Of a stretch of 64,000 nucleotides of DNA, positions 21,501 to 33,500 are shown piece after piece (positions within the stretch are counted from its first letter, which is position 1; each line of letters starts with the position of its first letter). Both the position numbers and the translations under genes were made by a program. The notes under the pieces are model-generated. The model was not told where the DNA came from and did not search any database. It saw nothing but the letters and a program-made list of their open reading frames with translations. The stretch comes from Platanthera guangdongensis (lineage: Eukaryota > Streptophyta > Magnoliopsida > Asparagales > Orchidaceae): assembly GCA_039583875.1 (NCBI GenBank), contig CM077158.1, positions 243,707,447-243,771,446 on the forward strand, read 5' to 3'.

Positions 21501-24500
21501 ATATAATCCCGTATTTTGCTTTCTTGTTTAAGCTTTGCCAACTGCCCATGGTGGTTCACCACCAGTGAATGTCCCCATTCCTCCATAAACTCTTGTTCGA
21601 AAGCGGTCCAACAAGCCGCTTTCCATCTTGCTCAAATTTGAATTTGAGCCACCTCCACCACTTACTAGCTCTCCCATCAAGGAAAAACATGCCACAACCA
21701 CTCTTTCTTCTCGGGGTACTTCTTACATGTGGAAATAATGTTTGGCCTTGTCCAACCACTCATGGGGGTCACCTTCATTGAAGTGAGGGAAGTCAATCCA
21801 TGGCTTCCTAAGTCACTGATTCTGGTAATGCCTCCCTCTTCCGTAATCACCATCTCGAAGCCAATGCCCTCCTTGTACTTACCGTGGCCCACCGTGGTAC
21901 TCTCCCATGTGCGGTCCTCTTCGACGGTTCGGTCGTTCCACCTCAAACCCCTCACTGTTATCACCTTGGTAATCCCATCCGTGATGGTCCGGTCTTCAGG
22001 TTGAAGCTCGGGAATAAGCTACCTTTCCACGGTACTTCTCCACCTCCAATCCTCCCTCCTCTCCTTCTTCCTTCCTAGTGCAGTTCATCCTCCCGAAATC
22101 CGAGTCACCCTGAGTTTCCCTTTTGGAGGCACTGTGTTGCTTGCTTTGGCTCGTCATTCCCTCGCTTTCTTTCTTCCTTTAGTTTTCTATGGTCAACTGG
22201 GTTAGCGTCGTCTGTAGCTCTGCTATCGCGATCAAGATCTCCTTCTAACCCTCCTCCAGTAGCTCCAACCTGGCCCAGTTAGATCCCAGGGCGCCTTCTC
22301 GATCCATAGGCCCGATGACCTCTTGAGTCCCCACCGAGTGGAATGTATCTCTCAACGAGAGCACCAAATTGTTGAGAACCCACAGATCGGGTCCGACAAC
22401 AACGTCTCAAACCACCCACTAAAGAGCAGGACTCAGTTCAGGCAATCCACCAAACACTTGAAGCGCACCAACTTCTTGACCCCTTGAACATTCAATCAAG
22501 CCTCTGCCTAAACCCAGTGGTCTTCCAAAACTCCAATACACAGCTCTGTAGGAATCAACAATCCTTATAGACAGCTAGTGATCATTTTCATTCACCAAGA
22601 AAACACAACAAAATGAAATAAAATAACTTCATACACCATGAATAACCATCGTCAGCTTCAGTCCATAACAAAAGCAAACAAAATCACGACCACGACAGAA
22701 CTCACGCAACCCCTACACCTGATGAACTCAGAAAAAATACCAAACCCGAACAACACATAAAACCTGGATACAACCGACCACCCACCCAGTTCTGGGGATA
22801 GGACCTTCTAGCTCGGGATTCACACGCCCCCAGCTAGCCCAAGTGAGCGCCGACCGGATCGCCACACACCGTCTCCCAAGCTCGCCATAATCGATCTTCC
22901 AGTCCTCCGCAACAGTAGCCCAAACAAAAACCAAAACCAGATAACCCAAAACAAACCTCAAACAGGATTCAGCTTCACCCGAGCCCGATCTGCCCCTTCA
23001 TGCTCCCCAAGGCTATGTCATCGGTTTGGTTTCCGAATCCGAGTGCTTCTCTTTAGCGGAACTTCACCACATTTTTGGTGCTGCCCAGACCTAAATACTC
23101 TTGAAATTTCGTCCTCGGGGGGTGAAAAGTGGTAGAAATCGGTAATGTGTGTGGGGGGGGGGGTGCAAAATGCCAGTTTTAAAGATTCTGTTTGCAAATG
23201 CCAAAAAACCCGTATTCGGGAATACAAATTGCCAAAAACCCAGGTTTTAATTTCTTTTACTGGAACTTTGATACACCAAATTGCTAGTCCTCACTTCATT
23301 TTTTTGCAGCCACGTGTATATATATATATATATATAAATTTGGAATTGAATGTCTTAGTTGCCTCTGGCTGTTAGGGCATGGGGTTCCTACAACTTGTCC
23401 ATCAATTTTGTCCTTGCTCAACGGCATTGAAGGATGATGATTTGTATTGAGAGATGTAGCCAATTTGAATTAAGGGGTGAAAAGGACCGACCCCATGGTA
23501 GTCTATTTTCCCGTTGAAACTAGGTAGTCTATGTCAAGGCTTCTATTATGTGAACACTAATTATCATTTGCTTACATTCCTCAAGGGAGAAAGGGAGTGA
23601 AGTGCTTCTTATCTCCATCATAACTAACTATTTTTTGAAAGCCATTAGTGTTTTTTTTAAATTTCCATATAAAATTATAATTGACACTTCTTTGTTCAAT
23701 CATGAAGGACTCCCATAATACACATCCTTCTGTGGTATGTTTTGTTACGCCCCCGGACGAGGCTCGGTTGTTTGGACAACATTACAAGCGGCGGCGGCAC
23801 GGATGTGGCGTTATTGGGGCTGAACCAATGGGTTCAGCCCCCTCTTCTTAAATATATGGCTCGGGGGGGGGGGGGCTGAACCACGCCGGGTTCAGCCCCA
23901 TTGGGCCGGCCGGCCCCCTTGGCCGGCCGGTCTTGGGTCCGGGGGTATAAATATCCGGACCCCTCTCTTTGGATGGCATGCAAGAATATATTCAGGTTCT
24001 TCCTCTTCTCTCAACCCTAACCCTAATCTCTTTCTCTAGCTTCCTCTACATCTTCTCTTAGTTTCTCTCCTAGTTAGGGCATAACAATTGGTATCAAAGC
24101 AGTCGATTCTCGCGGCAATGGTGAATACTCGCAATCAAGAGGAATCCTCGCGGATTGAAACCCTAGAGGAGAATGTTGTTGGCCTCACCGATTCCATGGC
24201 GGCGTTGGAAGTGCGTCTGGAGACCCGTTTGGAGGAGTTGAAGACCCTACTGAAGGGGAAGGGCCCGGCCAACGAGGATTCGGCCGGATCGGGAGCCGAT
24301 CCAGCCGGCTCCGTCTCTGCGCGGGCTGCGGAAGGTGTCGGGGGCGTGCGGCCTGCGGGAGGGGCTCCGGCCGGCGCGGCGTGGCACGGAGGGGTCGGCG
24401 GCACGGGATCAGCGGGATACGGGGTTCCTGCGGCTTCGGGAGCGGGTTACGGGGGTCCGGCGGGGCTGTTTCCGCCCGGATTCACTGCAGCAGGTTTCGG

Positions 24501-27500
24501 AGGACTGGGATCGGCCCCGGAAGAGTGGCGCCGAGGCGGGGAGGAGCTTTTGGGGCTCCGGCGGCCACCCGACATGGTGGGACAGCAAAGGGGGGGGGCT
24601 CCTTCCTCCTCCACGCGGGTTTGGGCCACCAGGAGGGGTCGGATTTGGCCCAGGGTGGGGCGGCCAGCCGCAGCACCCGCAGCCTCCGCCTTGGGGAGCG
24701 GGACAGCCGCACGAGTACGGGGGTTTTGAGCATGGGGAACACGCAAGGAGGGACGGAGGTCCAGGAGCACAACGGTTGACCCCCGGGTTAACGCGTATGT
24801 ACTTTCCAGAGTTCGAGGGCGGCGACGCCCTGGAATGGATTCACAAGGCCGAATTATTCTTCCAGTACCAGGAGGTGCCTGAAGGCCAGTGGGTGCAGCT
24901 AGCGTCCTTCCATCTGAAGGATGATGCCTTCCAATGGACACAATGGTTCTTGCGGGGACGGGAGTACGTGCCTTGGGGGGAGTTCGTGGAGGGATTTACG
25001 GCCCGGTTTGGGCCACTGGAGTATGAGAACTTTGAGGCACTCCTTCAGAAGCTTCGTCAGAAGGGGTCGGTTATGGAGTATCGGACCGAGTTCGAGAAGT
25101 TGGCGAATCGGGTTCAGTGGCCAGAGAGGACGCTTTACAGCTGTTTTATATCCGGTCTTAAGGAGCATATTCGGGATGAGGTTCAGGCACTCATGCCCCG
25201 TTCCTTGAACCATGCCATTACGTTGGCACGTATTCAGGAGGAGAGGTTCAACAGGCAACGGGCACGTAACACGAGTAGACCAGCTTTGGGCCCGACGATG
25301 GCAGCACGACGGGAGCCCCCCACGGGTACCAAGCCAACGGTGACTCGGTTGTCTTGGAGCGAGTTGGCGGCTCGGAAGGAGAAGGGTTTATGCTTTAATT
25401 GTGATGAGAAGTTCGTCCCCGGTCACAAGTGCCAGAAGGTCCAGGTTTTCATGTTGCAGCAGGAGGAGCAGCTCGAGGAGGACGTATTACCAGAGGAGGT
25501 GGAGTTTGGGGGAGACCTAGACCTGGCGGAGTTGGGCGTTTCCCTACATGCCATGGAGGGATGCAATCCCCCCCGGCTTACGATGCGGTTGGTTGGACGG
25601 GTTCGGCGTGAGAGGGTGACGATTTTGGTCGACAGTGGGAGCACCCACAACTTTATTCATCCTGATGTAGCAAGGAAGGTGGGGCAACAGATCGACACGG
25701 GTGCAGCCTTTCAGGTCATGGTTGCAGACGGCAGCAAGTTACAGTGCCAAGGGATGTTGAAGGCGGTAGAGCTTCGGATGCAGGAATATGTGGGGTGCAC
25801 GGACGTCTACCTCTTACCGATCCGAGGCTCAGACATGGTTTTGGGAGTGCAGTGGTTACAGCAGCTGAGGCGGGTTACTTTTGATTGGGATCAGATGACG
25901 ATGGAATTCATGCAAGGCGGACGACAGTTCTGTTTGACGGGGCTCTGATCGTCTCCAGTTAAGGAGATTTACCTTCGCAGTTTGCAGCAGCTGGAGGAGT
26001 CTAGTAGCTTGATGGCAATCCTGCTGGGGGTGCGGTCGGACGAGGAGGGATTAACACAGGTGCCAGATCAGTTGCGGCCGCTTGTAGAGGAGTATGATGA
26101 CATCTTCCAGGAGCCGAGTACCCTTCCACCGTCACGTTTCCGTGATCATCAGATTGTGTTACAGACTGGGGCGGAACCGCCCAACATCCGCCCGTACAGG
26201 TATCCCTACATCCAGAAGGCCGAGATTGAACGCAGTGTGAAGGAAATGCTTGATGCAGGTATCATACGGCCTAGTACCAGTTCTTTTTCCGCACCGATTA
26301 TTTTGGTTAAGAAGAAAGACGGATCATGGCGATTTTGCGTGGACTACCGGGCCTTGAACAGTGTAACTGTGAAGGACAAGTTTCCGATTCCCGTGATCGA
26401 GGAGCTCTTGGATGAGTTGCATGGGGCGACCCTGTTCACCAAGCTGGATCTGCGGTCCGGCTACTATCAGATCCTGATGAAAGAGGAGGATGTGCATAAG
26501 ACTGCCTTCAGAACTCATGACGGTCACTATGAGTTCTTAGTGATGGCCAATGGATTGACTGGGGGGTCGTCTACCTTTCAGGCCAATATGAATGAGATTT
26601 TCCGTTCCTTCCTGCGACGCTTCGTCCTGATTTTTTTCGACGACATCCTGATTTACAGTGCTACTTGGGAGGATCATCTACTTCATGTGGCTCAGGTCTT
26701 CTCTACTCTTCGGCAACACCAGTTATATGCTAAGCGGTCTAAGTGTTCTTTCGGACAACCTGAGGTGGAATATTTGGGGCATCTAGTTTCTGTTGAAGGG
26801 GTGAAGGCAGACCCACGGAAGATCGAGAATATGCTGTCGTGGCCCCGACCGTTGACCATTCGGGCACTGCGGGGGTTCTTAGGCCTCACTGGGTACTACC
26901 GACGCTTTGTACGGGACTACGGGAAGATTGCTAGGCCACTTACACAGCTGCTACAGAAGGATGCTTTTGAGTGGCACGCTGAGGCCGAGACCGCCTTCCA
27001 GGCGCTCAAGCGAGCTATGACGACGACTCCAGTGTTGGCACTCCCGGACTTTACCAAACGGTTCGTGGTCGAGACAGATGCTTCTGGCGTGGGTGTGGGG
27101 GCGGTTTTGATGCAGGAGGGGCGGCCGATCGCCTTTTACAGTAAGGCTTTGGCTCCCCGGACTCTGGGTCTCTCAGTGTATGAAAAGGAGATGCTGACGG
27201 TGATTCATGCGGTGGCTCTCTGGCGGCCCTACCTACTTGGGCGTCATTTTACGATCCGGACCGATCACCAGAGTTTGAAGCATTTCTTGGAGCAAAGGAT
27301 CTCTTCCCCCCTGCAACAAAAGTGGGTCACCAAGCTGTTGGGCTATGATTATGCGATCGAATATCGACCGGGGAAGGATAATCGGGTGGCTGACGCCCTC
27401 TCTCGCTTACCCGAAGGGGGTTGGGCACACATTTCCGGGCCGCAGTTGGAGTCGATGGATGAAATTCAAGACGCGGTGCAGCGCGACCCCGAGTTACGGG

Positions 27501-30500
27501 CTATTGTGGAGGACTTGCAGCAAGGTCATGCGACAACTCCAGGCTACCATTTACAGAATGACCGACTCTTCTATCACGGGCGGGTGGTCATTCCTGCTCA
27601 TTCTGCTTGGCGCACGGTGATGATGCATGAGCTTCACTCGTCGCCGACAGGCGGCCACGCCGGCGTTCTTCGCACCCTTCAGCGGGCTCGGGCCAACGTG
27701 TTTTGGAAGGGCATGCGCCGCGACATTCAGGAGTTCGTACAGACGTGTGCGGTGTGCCAACGACAAAAATATGAGACTACTTCTCCGGCCGGCCTCCTCA
27801 CTCCCTTGGAAATTCCACATCAGATCTGGGACACGGTTTCTATGGACTTCATCGATGGGCTACCTAAGTCGCAGGGGAAAACAGTGATCTTGGTAGTGGT
27901 GGACAAGTTGTCCAAGTATGGGCACTTCCTTGCTCTGAGCCATCCCTACACCGCGGAGTCTGTTGCGACCTTATTTGTGCGGGAGGTTGTTCGTTTGCAT
28001 GGTGTTCCCCGCGCGATCATTTCCGACCGTGATCCGACCTTCGTAGGCCGATTTTGGACAGAGCTATTCCGCTTGCAGGGGACTTCCTTACGTTTCAGCA
28101 CGGCTCATCATCCCCAGACTGACGGCCAGACCGAGGTCTTAAATCGGGGCGTCGAGACTTACCTTCGCTGTTTTGTCATGGATGAGCCGCGGACCTGGAC
28201 TAGTTGGCTACATTGGGCGGAGTACTGTTTCAACACTTCTTATCACTCGGCCAGTAAACTCACGCCGTTTGAGGTCGTCTATGGGCGTCCACCTCCTACC
28301 TTGAGCAGTTATGAGCCCGGGAGTACGGCCGTGGCAGCAGTTGATCGGGCGCTCCGTGATCGTGATCGGACTCTCACCACCCTACGGGAGAACCTTCGAG
28401 CAGCACAGGATCGTATGAAGATTCAGGCCGATCGTCATCGTACCGAGCGGGAGTTTCAGGTGGGGGATGACGTTTTCCTCAAACTTCGTCCTTATCGCCA
28501 GTTGTCGGTGGCCCAGCGGACAAATCAGAAACTGGCACCCCGCTACTATGGACCATTTCGGATCACGCGGCGTGTCGGGCCGGTGGCGTATACCTTAGCC
28601 TTACCGGCGAGCTCCCGGATTCATCCTACCTTTCATGTCTCCTTGCTGAAGCGGAAGTTGGGGCCTGCTGTTCCGGTCTTCCCCGTGTTACCCGAGGCTA
28701 CTAGTGGTGGCGAGCTTCGCCCGCTTCCGGAGGATGTTCTGTTGGTTAAGTGGAAACGCCGTGGCACGGCGTACTGTCCCGAGCTATTGGTTAAGTGGAA
28801 GGATCTCTCGGCAGAGCACAATACTTGGGTCGATTTACTGGAGTTCCAGGAGCTTTACCCGGACTATCACCTTGGGGACAAGTTGACTTTTGATGGGGCA
28901 GGGAATGTTACGCCCCCGGACGAGGCTCGGTTGTTTGGACAACATTACAAGCGGCGGCGGCACGGATGTGGTGTTATTGGGGCTGAACCAATGGGTTCAG
29001 CCCCCTCTTCTTAAATATATGGCTCGGGGGGGGGGGGGGGCTGAACCACGCCGGGTTCAGCCCCATTGGGCCGGCCGGCCCCCTTGGCCGGCCGGTCTTG
29101 GGTCCGGGGGTATAAATATCCGGACCCCTCTCTTTGGATGACATGCAAGAATATATTCAGGTTCTTCCTCTTCTCTCAACCCTAACCCTAATCTCTTTCT
29201 CTAGCTTCCTCTACATCTTCTCTTAGTTTCTCTCCTAGTTAGGGCATAACATGTTTCCATCTCGTAATAAACCATGGTTTGCAGGGGGGGGGTGTATGGG
29301 TTTACAATGACATCAAATATTTATGAAAACTAGGTTGATTACATAAATTCCTAGTTGGGAGAAGTATGTGCATGCACTCAATGATATATTTGGGATAATA
29401 TTGTATGAAAACCTATGGAAGAATTGGTAATTATGAAAAATATAGATAGTCTACAAGAGTGATAATTTTGATAAACTGTTGAATTGTGTGGATTTGTCTG
29501 ACGCTTTTGCTATTAATAGTTTCCTGGGAGGTTTGGAAGGAGAAATTGTAATTCATGTAAGAAATTTTAAACTAAAATCCTTGCAAAAGGCCATTAACAT
29601 AGGCAAGGTGCAAGGGAAAGCTTTGATGTCATCTAGTAAAAAGAATTCATCTCCTAAATTTTCCCCTATCAATATATCTCAATTGCCAAGTTCTAAATCA
29701 AGTAGTTCAGAGCACTGTCAATTTCGATAAACCTTTCAAAATAATAAAAGTGCTCTAAATTATAGTGAAGAGTCAATGAGACTATTGATGAAAACAATGA
29801 TTTTATGTCACAATAAAATAAATCTCATATTTATATAAACAATGGGGGTCCATACAAGATACCAAGTACAAGACATGAGTAAGGAAAATTTTTTATTGCC
29901 ATCACTCCCCATAACCCCTCAGATTGTTGCATATATATCAACAATTTTCAACATGACAGATATAATAAGTGGCAGGGAGAGGTTTGGTGAAGATTTCACG
30001 AGTTTTTTCTTCGACATAACAAGCAAAGTGCAACTCGCCCATGAAGATAATGTTACAATGACAAAAGAGGGTCATGGACGCTGAGACACAAGGAAACGAT
30101 ACATATGTTGACGCCGGGACCAAGGTGGTATAGACACAAATCCCATCTCGACGACGAACGTTCCGTGACATCCTAAAGTAATAATTTGTCACACCAAATA
30201 AGTCTTATAATTCTTAAGTAATAATTTGCTAAATAATGACCCAATTAGTTATGAAAACTTCAATTTTAATCGTGACAAATTTAGTTTATTTTATTGGGAA
30301 TTTTAAAGTGATTAATTTTTTTTCTCCATTTACTTATGATTAAAAAGTCTAATAAAAATTTTTTTCTGCAATGATAAAAATTTGTATTTTATTAATAGGA
30401 AATTTCAAAAAATTTAGGATAGGAGTAAGAATTAAAAAGATGTTTATATTTATATATTAATAAGTGGGTTTCCTTGAATTGAAATTGAAACCTAGCCCTT

Positions 30501-33500
30501 AAATTCCCCTCCAAACCAAGGGAGAAGATTAATTAGGGATTTGAAAACCCTTCCCAACCGGTTATTGTCCAACCGGTTCATGCATAATCCCCAACCCAAC
30601 GCTCATTTTTTGGTCCACGCGAGAAGGAAACAACCCATAACTTCTCTCTTGCTCGCCGTACACGTGGAAGCTTTTCATCGGCTCCACTGTTTGACGACGC
30701 ATGGAGGCCCTCTTTAGGGTGGTGGCCGACCTTCTCCAAGCCTCTCTTACTCAATTTAAGGCCTCCTCCCATTTCAGAGGTCCCGCTTGCCAAAACCGTG
30801 AGTACCCTTCTTGCCCTAGCCCATGATCTCCTTGCATTCAAAAGGTTCTTCATGGATTCCTGGAGGTATTCAAGGAAGGGAAAGACTCCTATTACTAACG
30901 AGTAACAAGGTGAGATTTTTTCTCGCTCTAATTTATAAATGCTTTAGGAACTTATATGAAACTTAAAGTTGACGACTTCTTACTTCTAAATTGATGTTTG
31001 CTTATTCTCTATTTGATAACAATTCCTCTTCCTTAGAGTAGATGTATGAAACATCTACCTTAGGGTTCTAAGTTCAATGAGTAAAGGAAATTTAGGATCA
31101 TCCAGCTTTAGGATTTGGATTTCCTATGCCGAAATTTGTAAAATGAAAGATGTATTTATTCCATGATGAATATTTTTCAAGTATGCTGTTTTAGTTTTAA
31201 ACCTAAAATGGATGAAACACCAATTACTATTTAAGAATTTAAAAAGAAAAATGATTCTACATGAGACGTAGAAATGATTATAATGACTCTTAGAAAATTA
31301 GTTATATTCAAGATTGATGCCTTGAGTTCTAACTTTTATCAAGAATGATGCTTTATTCAATAAATATTAAATGACTCTCATGAAAGTTCTTGACACTATG
31401 CAACCTTATCAAACTTTAAGGATTTTTCTATAATGACATTCCAACATGCTTAATGTATCAAATGATTCATAGTTCTATATAAATTACATGGATAAGGATA
31501 TTGTGATGTAGGTTTACTCTTAATAAAATCTGAAACCTCTTTTATGAACAAGTCTTGTGAAATCGTTTGAGGCAAATTATTAAGATCAAAATTTATGTTA
31601 ATGAGTTATCTTTCCTAATTTATGTAAATCATTTCTTTCAAATATACCAGATTGTTTGAAATTTTAAAACCCTAGCTACATCTTAAAGATGCTTCAGTAT
31701 ACAAAATACATGAAATGAATTGCCAACCAACAATCACCATTGCTGATTGAAATATCTCCCAAATCTTGCGTGCCTAATAAAATCAATAGGTAGTCAAATG
31801 CACTAATTAAAATACCAATCAACAAACCCTATTACTGTTTTGGAATTTCTTAAGCCTTAAGGAGCTTATTAAATGCGATATCCATAAATTTAAAGTGCCA
31901 GCCTGTGATCACTCTTGCTGTTAGAAGATTTTAATGCCTTAGAAGCCCATTTAAATCAATGTTTTACACCAAATACGTATATTAGAAGACCCATCAGCAA
32001 CATACATATTGATTGGAGGTGAATTAAATTCCCTTTAGAGTTCCAAAACACTTAATCAAGTTCGATGTGAGCCTAAGAAATGGTCTAGTGAATATTCTCT
32101 TAAAGTAGAACTGTAGAACTCTCAAGAGAATTAAAGAAAATGTCATACAAAAATTATAAAGAAAAAAGAAAATATTTTAAGATAAGCTCACGAGTCACCA
32201 TTGAATTCACTTAGGAGTAAACCCATGAAGACATGGTTATTGTACCGTGTCATAGTTAGGTGGAACCCCACCATAGTTCATAGCATGATTTGACTGTTCA
32301 GGAGGGATTAAACCCTTGGGCAGTGTGGCTTTTTGCTCACCATTGTTAAAATTCCCTAAAGGGGTGAGGTTATACTCACCATAGTTATTCCCACCAGGGG
32401 ATAAGGGCTACCTTACCATAGTTAAATATCATGCCAAGATGAAAGAACTTTCATTAACCACAAGAGTTAATCTCGAGTTTTGCTTCTAAGGGAATTCACA
32501 AAGAACCAACCAAAGAGAAATGATTTAAGGAAAAATCTTTAAGAAGAATTTCCAAGAAAAATTCTTAAGAAAAATGCTTAAGATTTATGAACACCTAAAA
32601 GCAGAGATCTAATAGGAAGAAAAAGGAAAGCTAATATAAAATTAAGAGGAAATACAAGCTAAACACAAAAATATAATCCTAAAGTATTATAAAGTTAGAC
32701 TAAGAAAAAATATTCACTGGGTATGTTATACTCACCCTTCATCTTAATTTTTTTTTTACAGGGCTTAGAAGGTGCCCCTAAGCTTTTTGGTTGTAGGAAT
32801 CCCCAAAGATTTATAGGAGAAGTATGTTCGTGCTTGTCAACCTTCCTATTAGTTATTTTGTGGCCTAAGTGCCAAGTTCTTACTTATGTACTATTTTATA
32901 ATCAAGTGATGAAAAAAATGTAACTTTGTTGATGCTGGATAATAATAAATATTGTTTTTTCTTTAGATGTCTCTTTATGTGTTCATGGGGTATGATATCA
33001 CTACATATTATTACCTATCATTGCACCTTGAATAAAATATAGCTTATTATTCAAAATTACATGCCACGATCCCTTTAGATGTTACATGTTCACCTATAGT
33101 GTGCACATGCATAACCCTCCCATCAACGTTATCTTTATTATCATACATATATTTTATAAGCCTATGTGTGTATCTCTATTGGACTATGTTGGAGTAAGAT
33201 CGCTTTTAGAGAAGCCCTAGGAGTTGAATTCTTCTCTCTTCTTCTTCCTCTTTCTTCTCTTTTCCCCCATGCCTAATCTTCGACACCCCAACACCTAACA
33301 TTTGGTTCGACTTCCGCTCTTCCTGCCACGGTTTCCTTTCCCCGAAGACATCCCAACGGTTTCTACGGTTGCTCTATGAATCTCTCAAGCGTCCCTACTC
33401 CTTGCCATTTCCACGCGCGAGGTCTCAGCCTTAGCCGGTCCCATTAGGTCTGCCAACCCTCTCGTTGACCTCTCCTCTTGCCGACACCCCACTCTCGCAG

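Larger units (their letters stand above)
16274..23069 (-). mobile_element. Complete but decayed Ty3/gypsy element (6.8 kb) with CATTT target duplication
   Basis: LTRs at 16274-17160 and 22370-23069 both run TGTTGAGAACC ... AACTTCACCA on the + strand. They are flanked by the 5-bp duplication CATTT at 16269-16273 and 23070-23074. The minus-strand internal order is gag, protease, RT, RNase H, integrase, that is gypsy order. A purine tract (AGGAGAGGGGAA, minus strand, 17161-17172) abuts the 3' LTR. Many stops and frameshifts make it inactive. It sits in the loop of the foldback MITE. Confidence 0.93.
23743..29251 (+). mobile_element. Young Ty3/gypsy chromovirus (5.5 kb) with TGTTT target duplication
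   Basis: LTRs of 344 and 346 bp (23743-24086 and 28906-29251) start TGTTACGCCCCCGG and end GCATAACA. They are flanked by TGTTT at 23738-23742 and 29252-29256. They differ by about two substitutions and the length of one G run, so the insertion is recent. Gag, protease, RT, RNase H, integrase and a chromodomain are all present. The size and short LTRs fit the Reina-like chromoviruses. The coding frame is interrupted only by a shift at a G run and by one TGA. Confidence 0.95.

Noticed and set aside
24088..24118. Upstream start of chromovirus gag at 24088
   Set aside because: That start overlaps the primer binding site and uses a non-ATG codon. The ATG at 24118 is the likely start.
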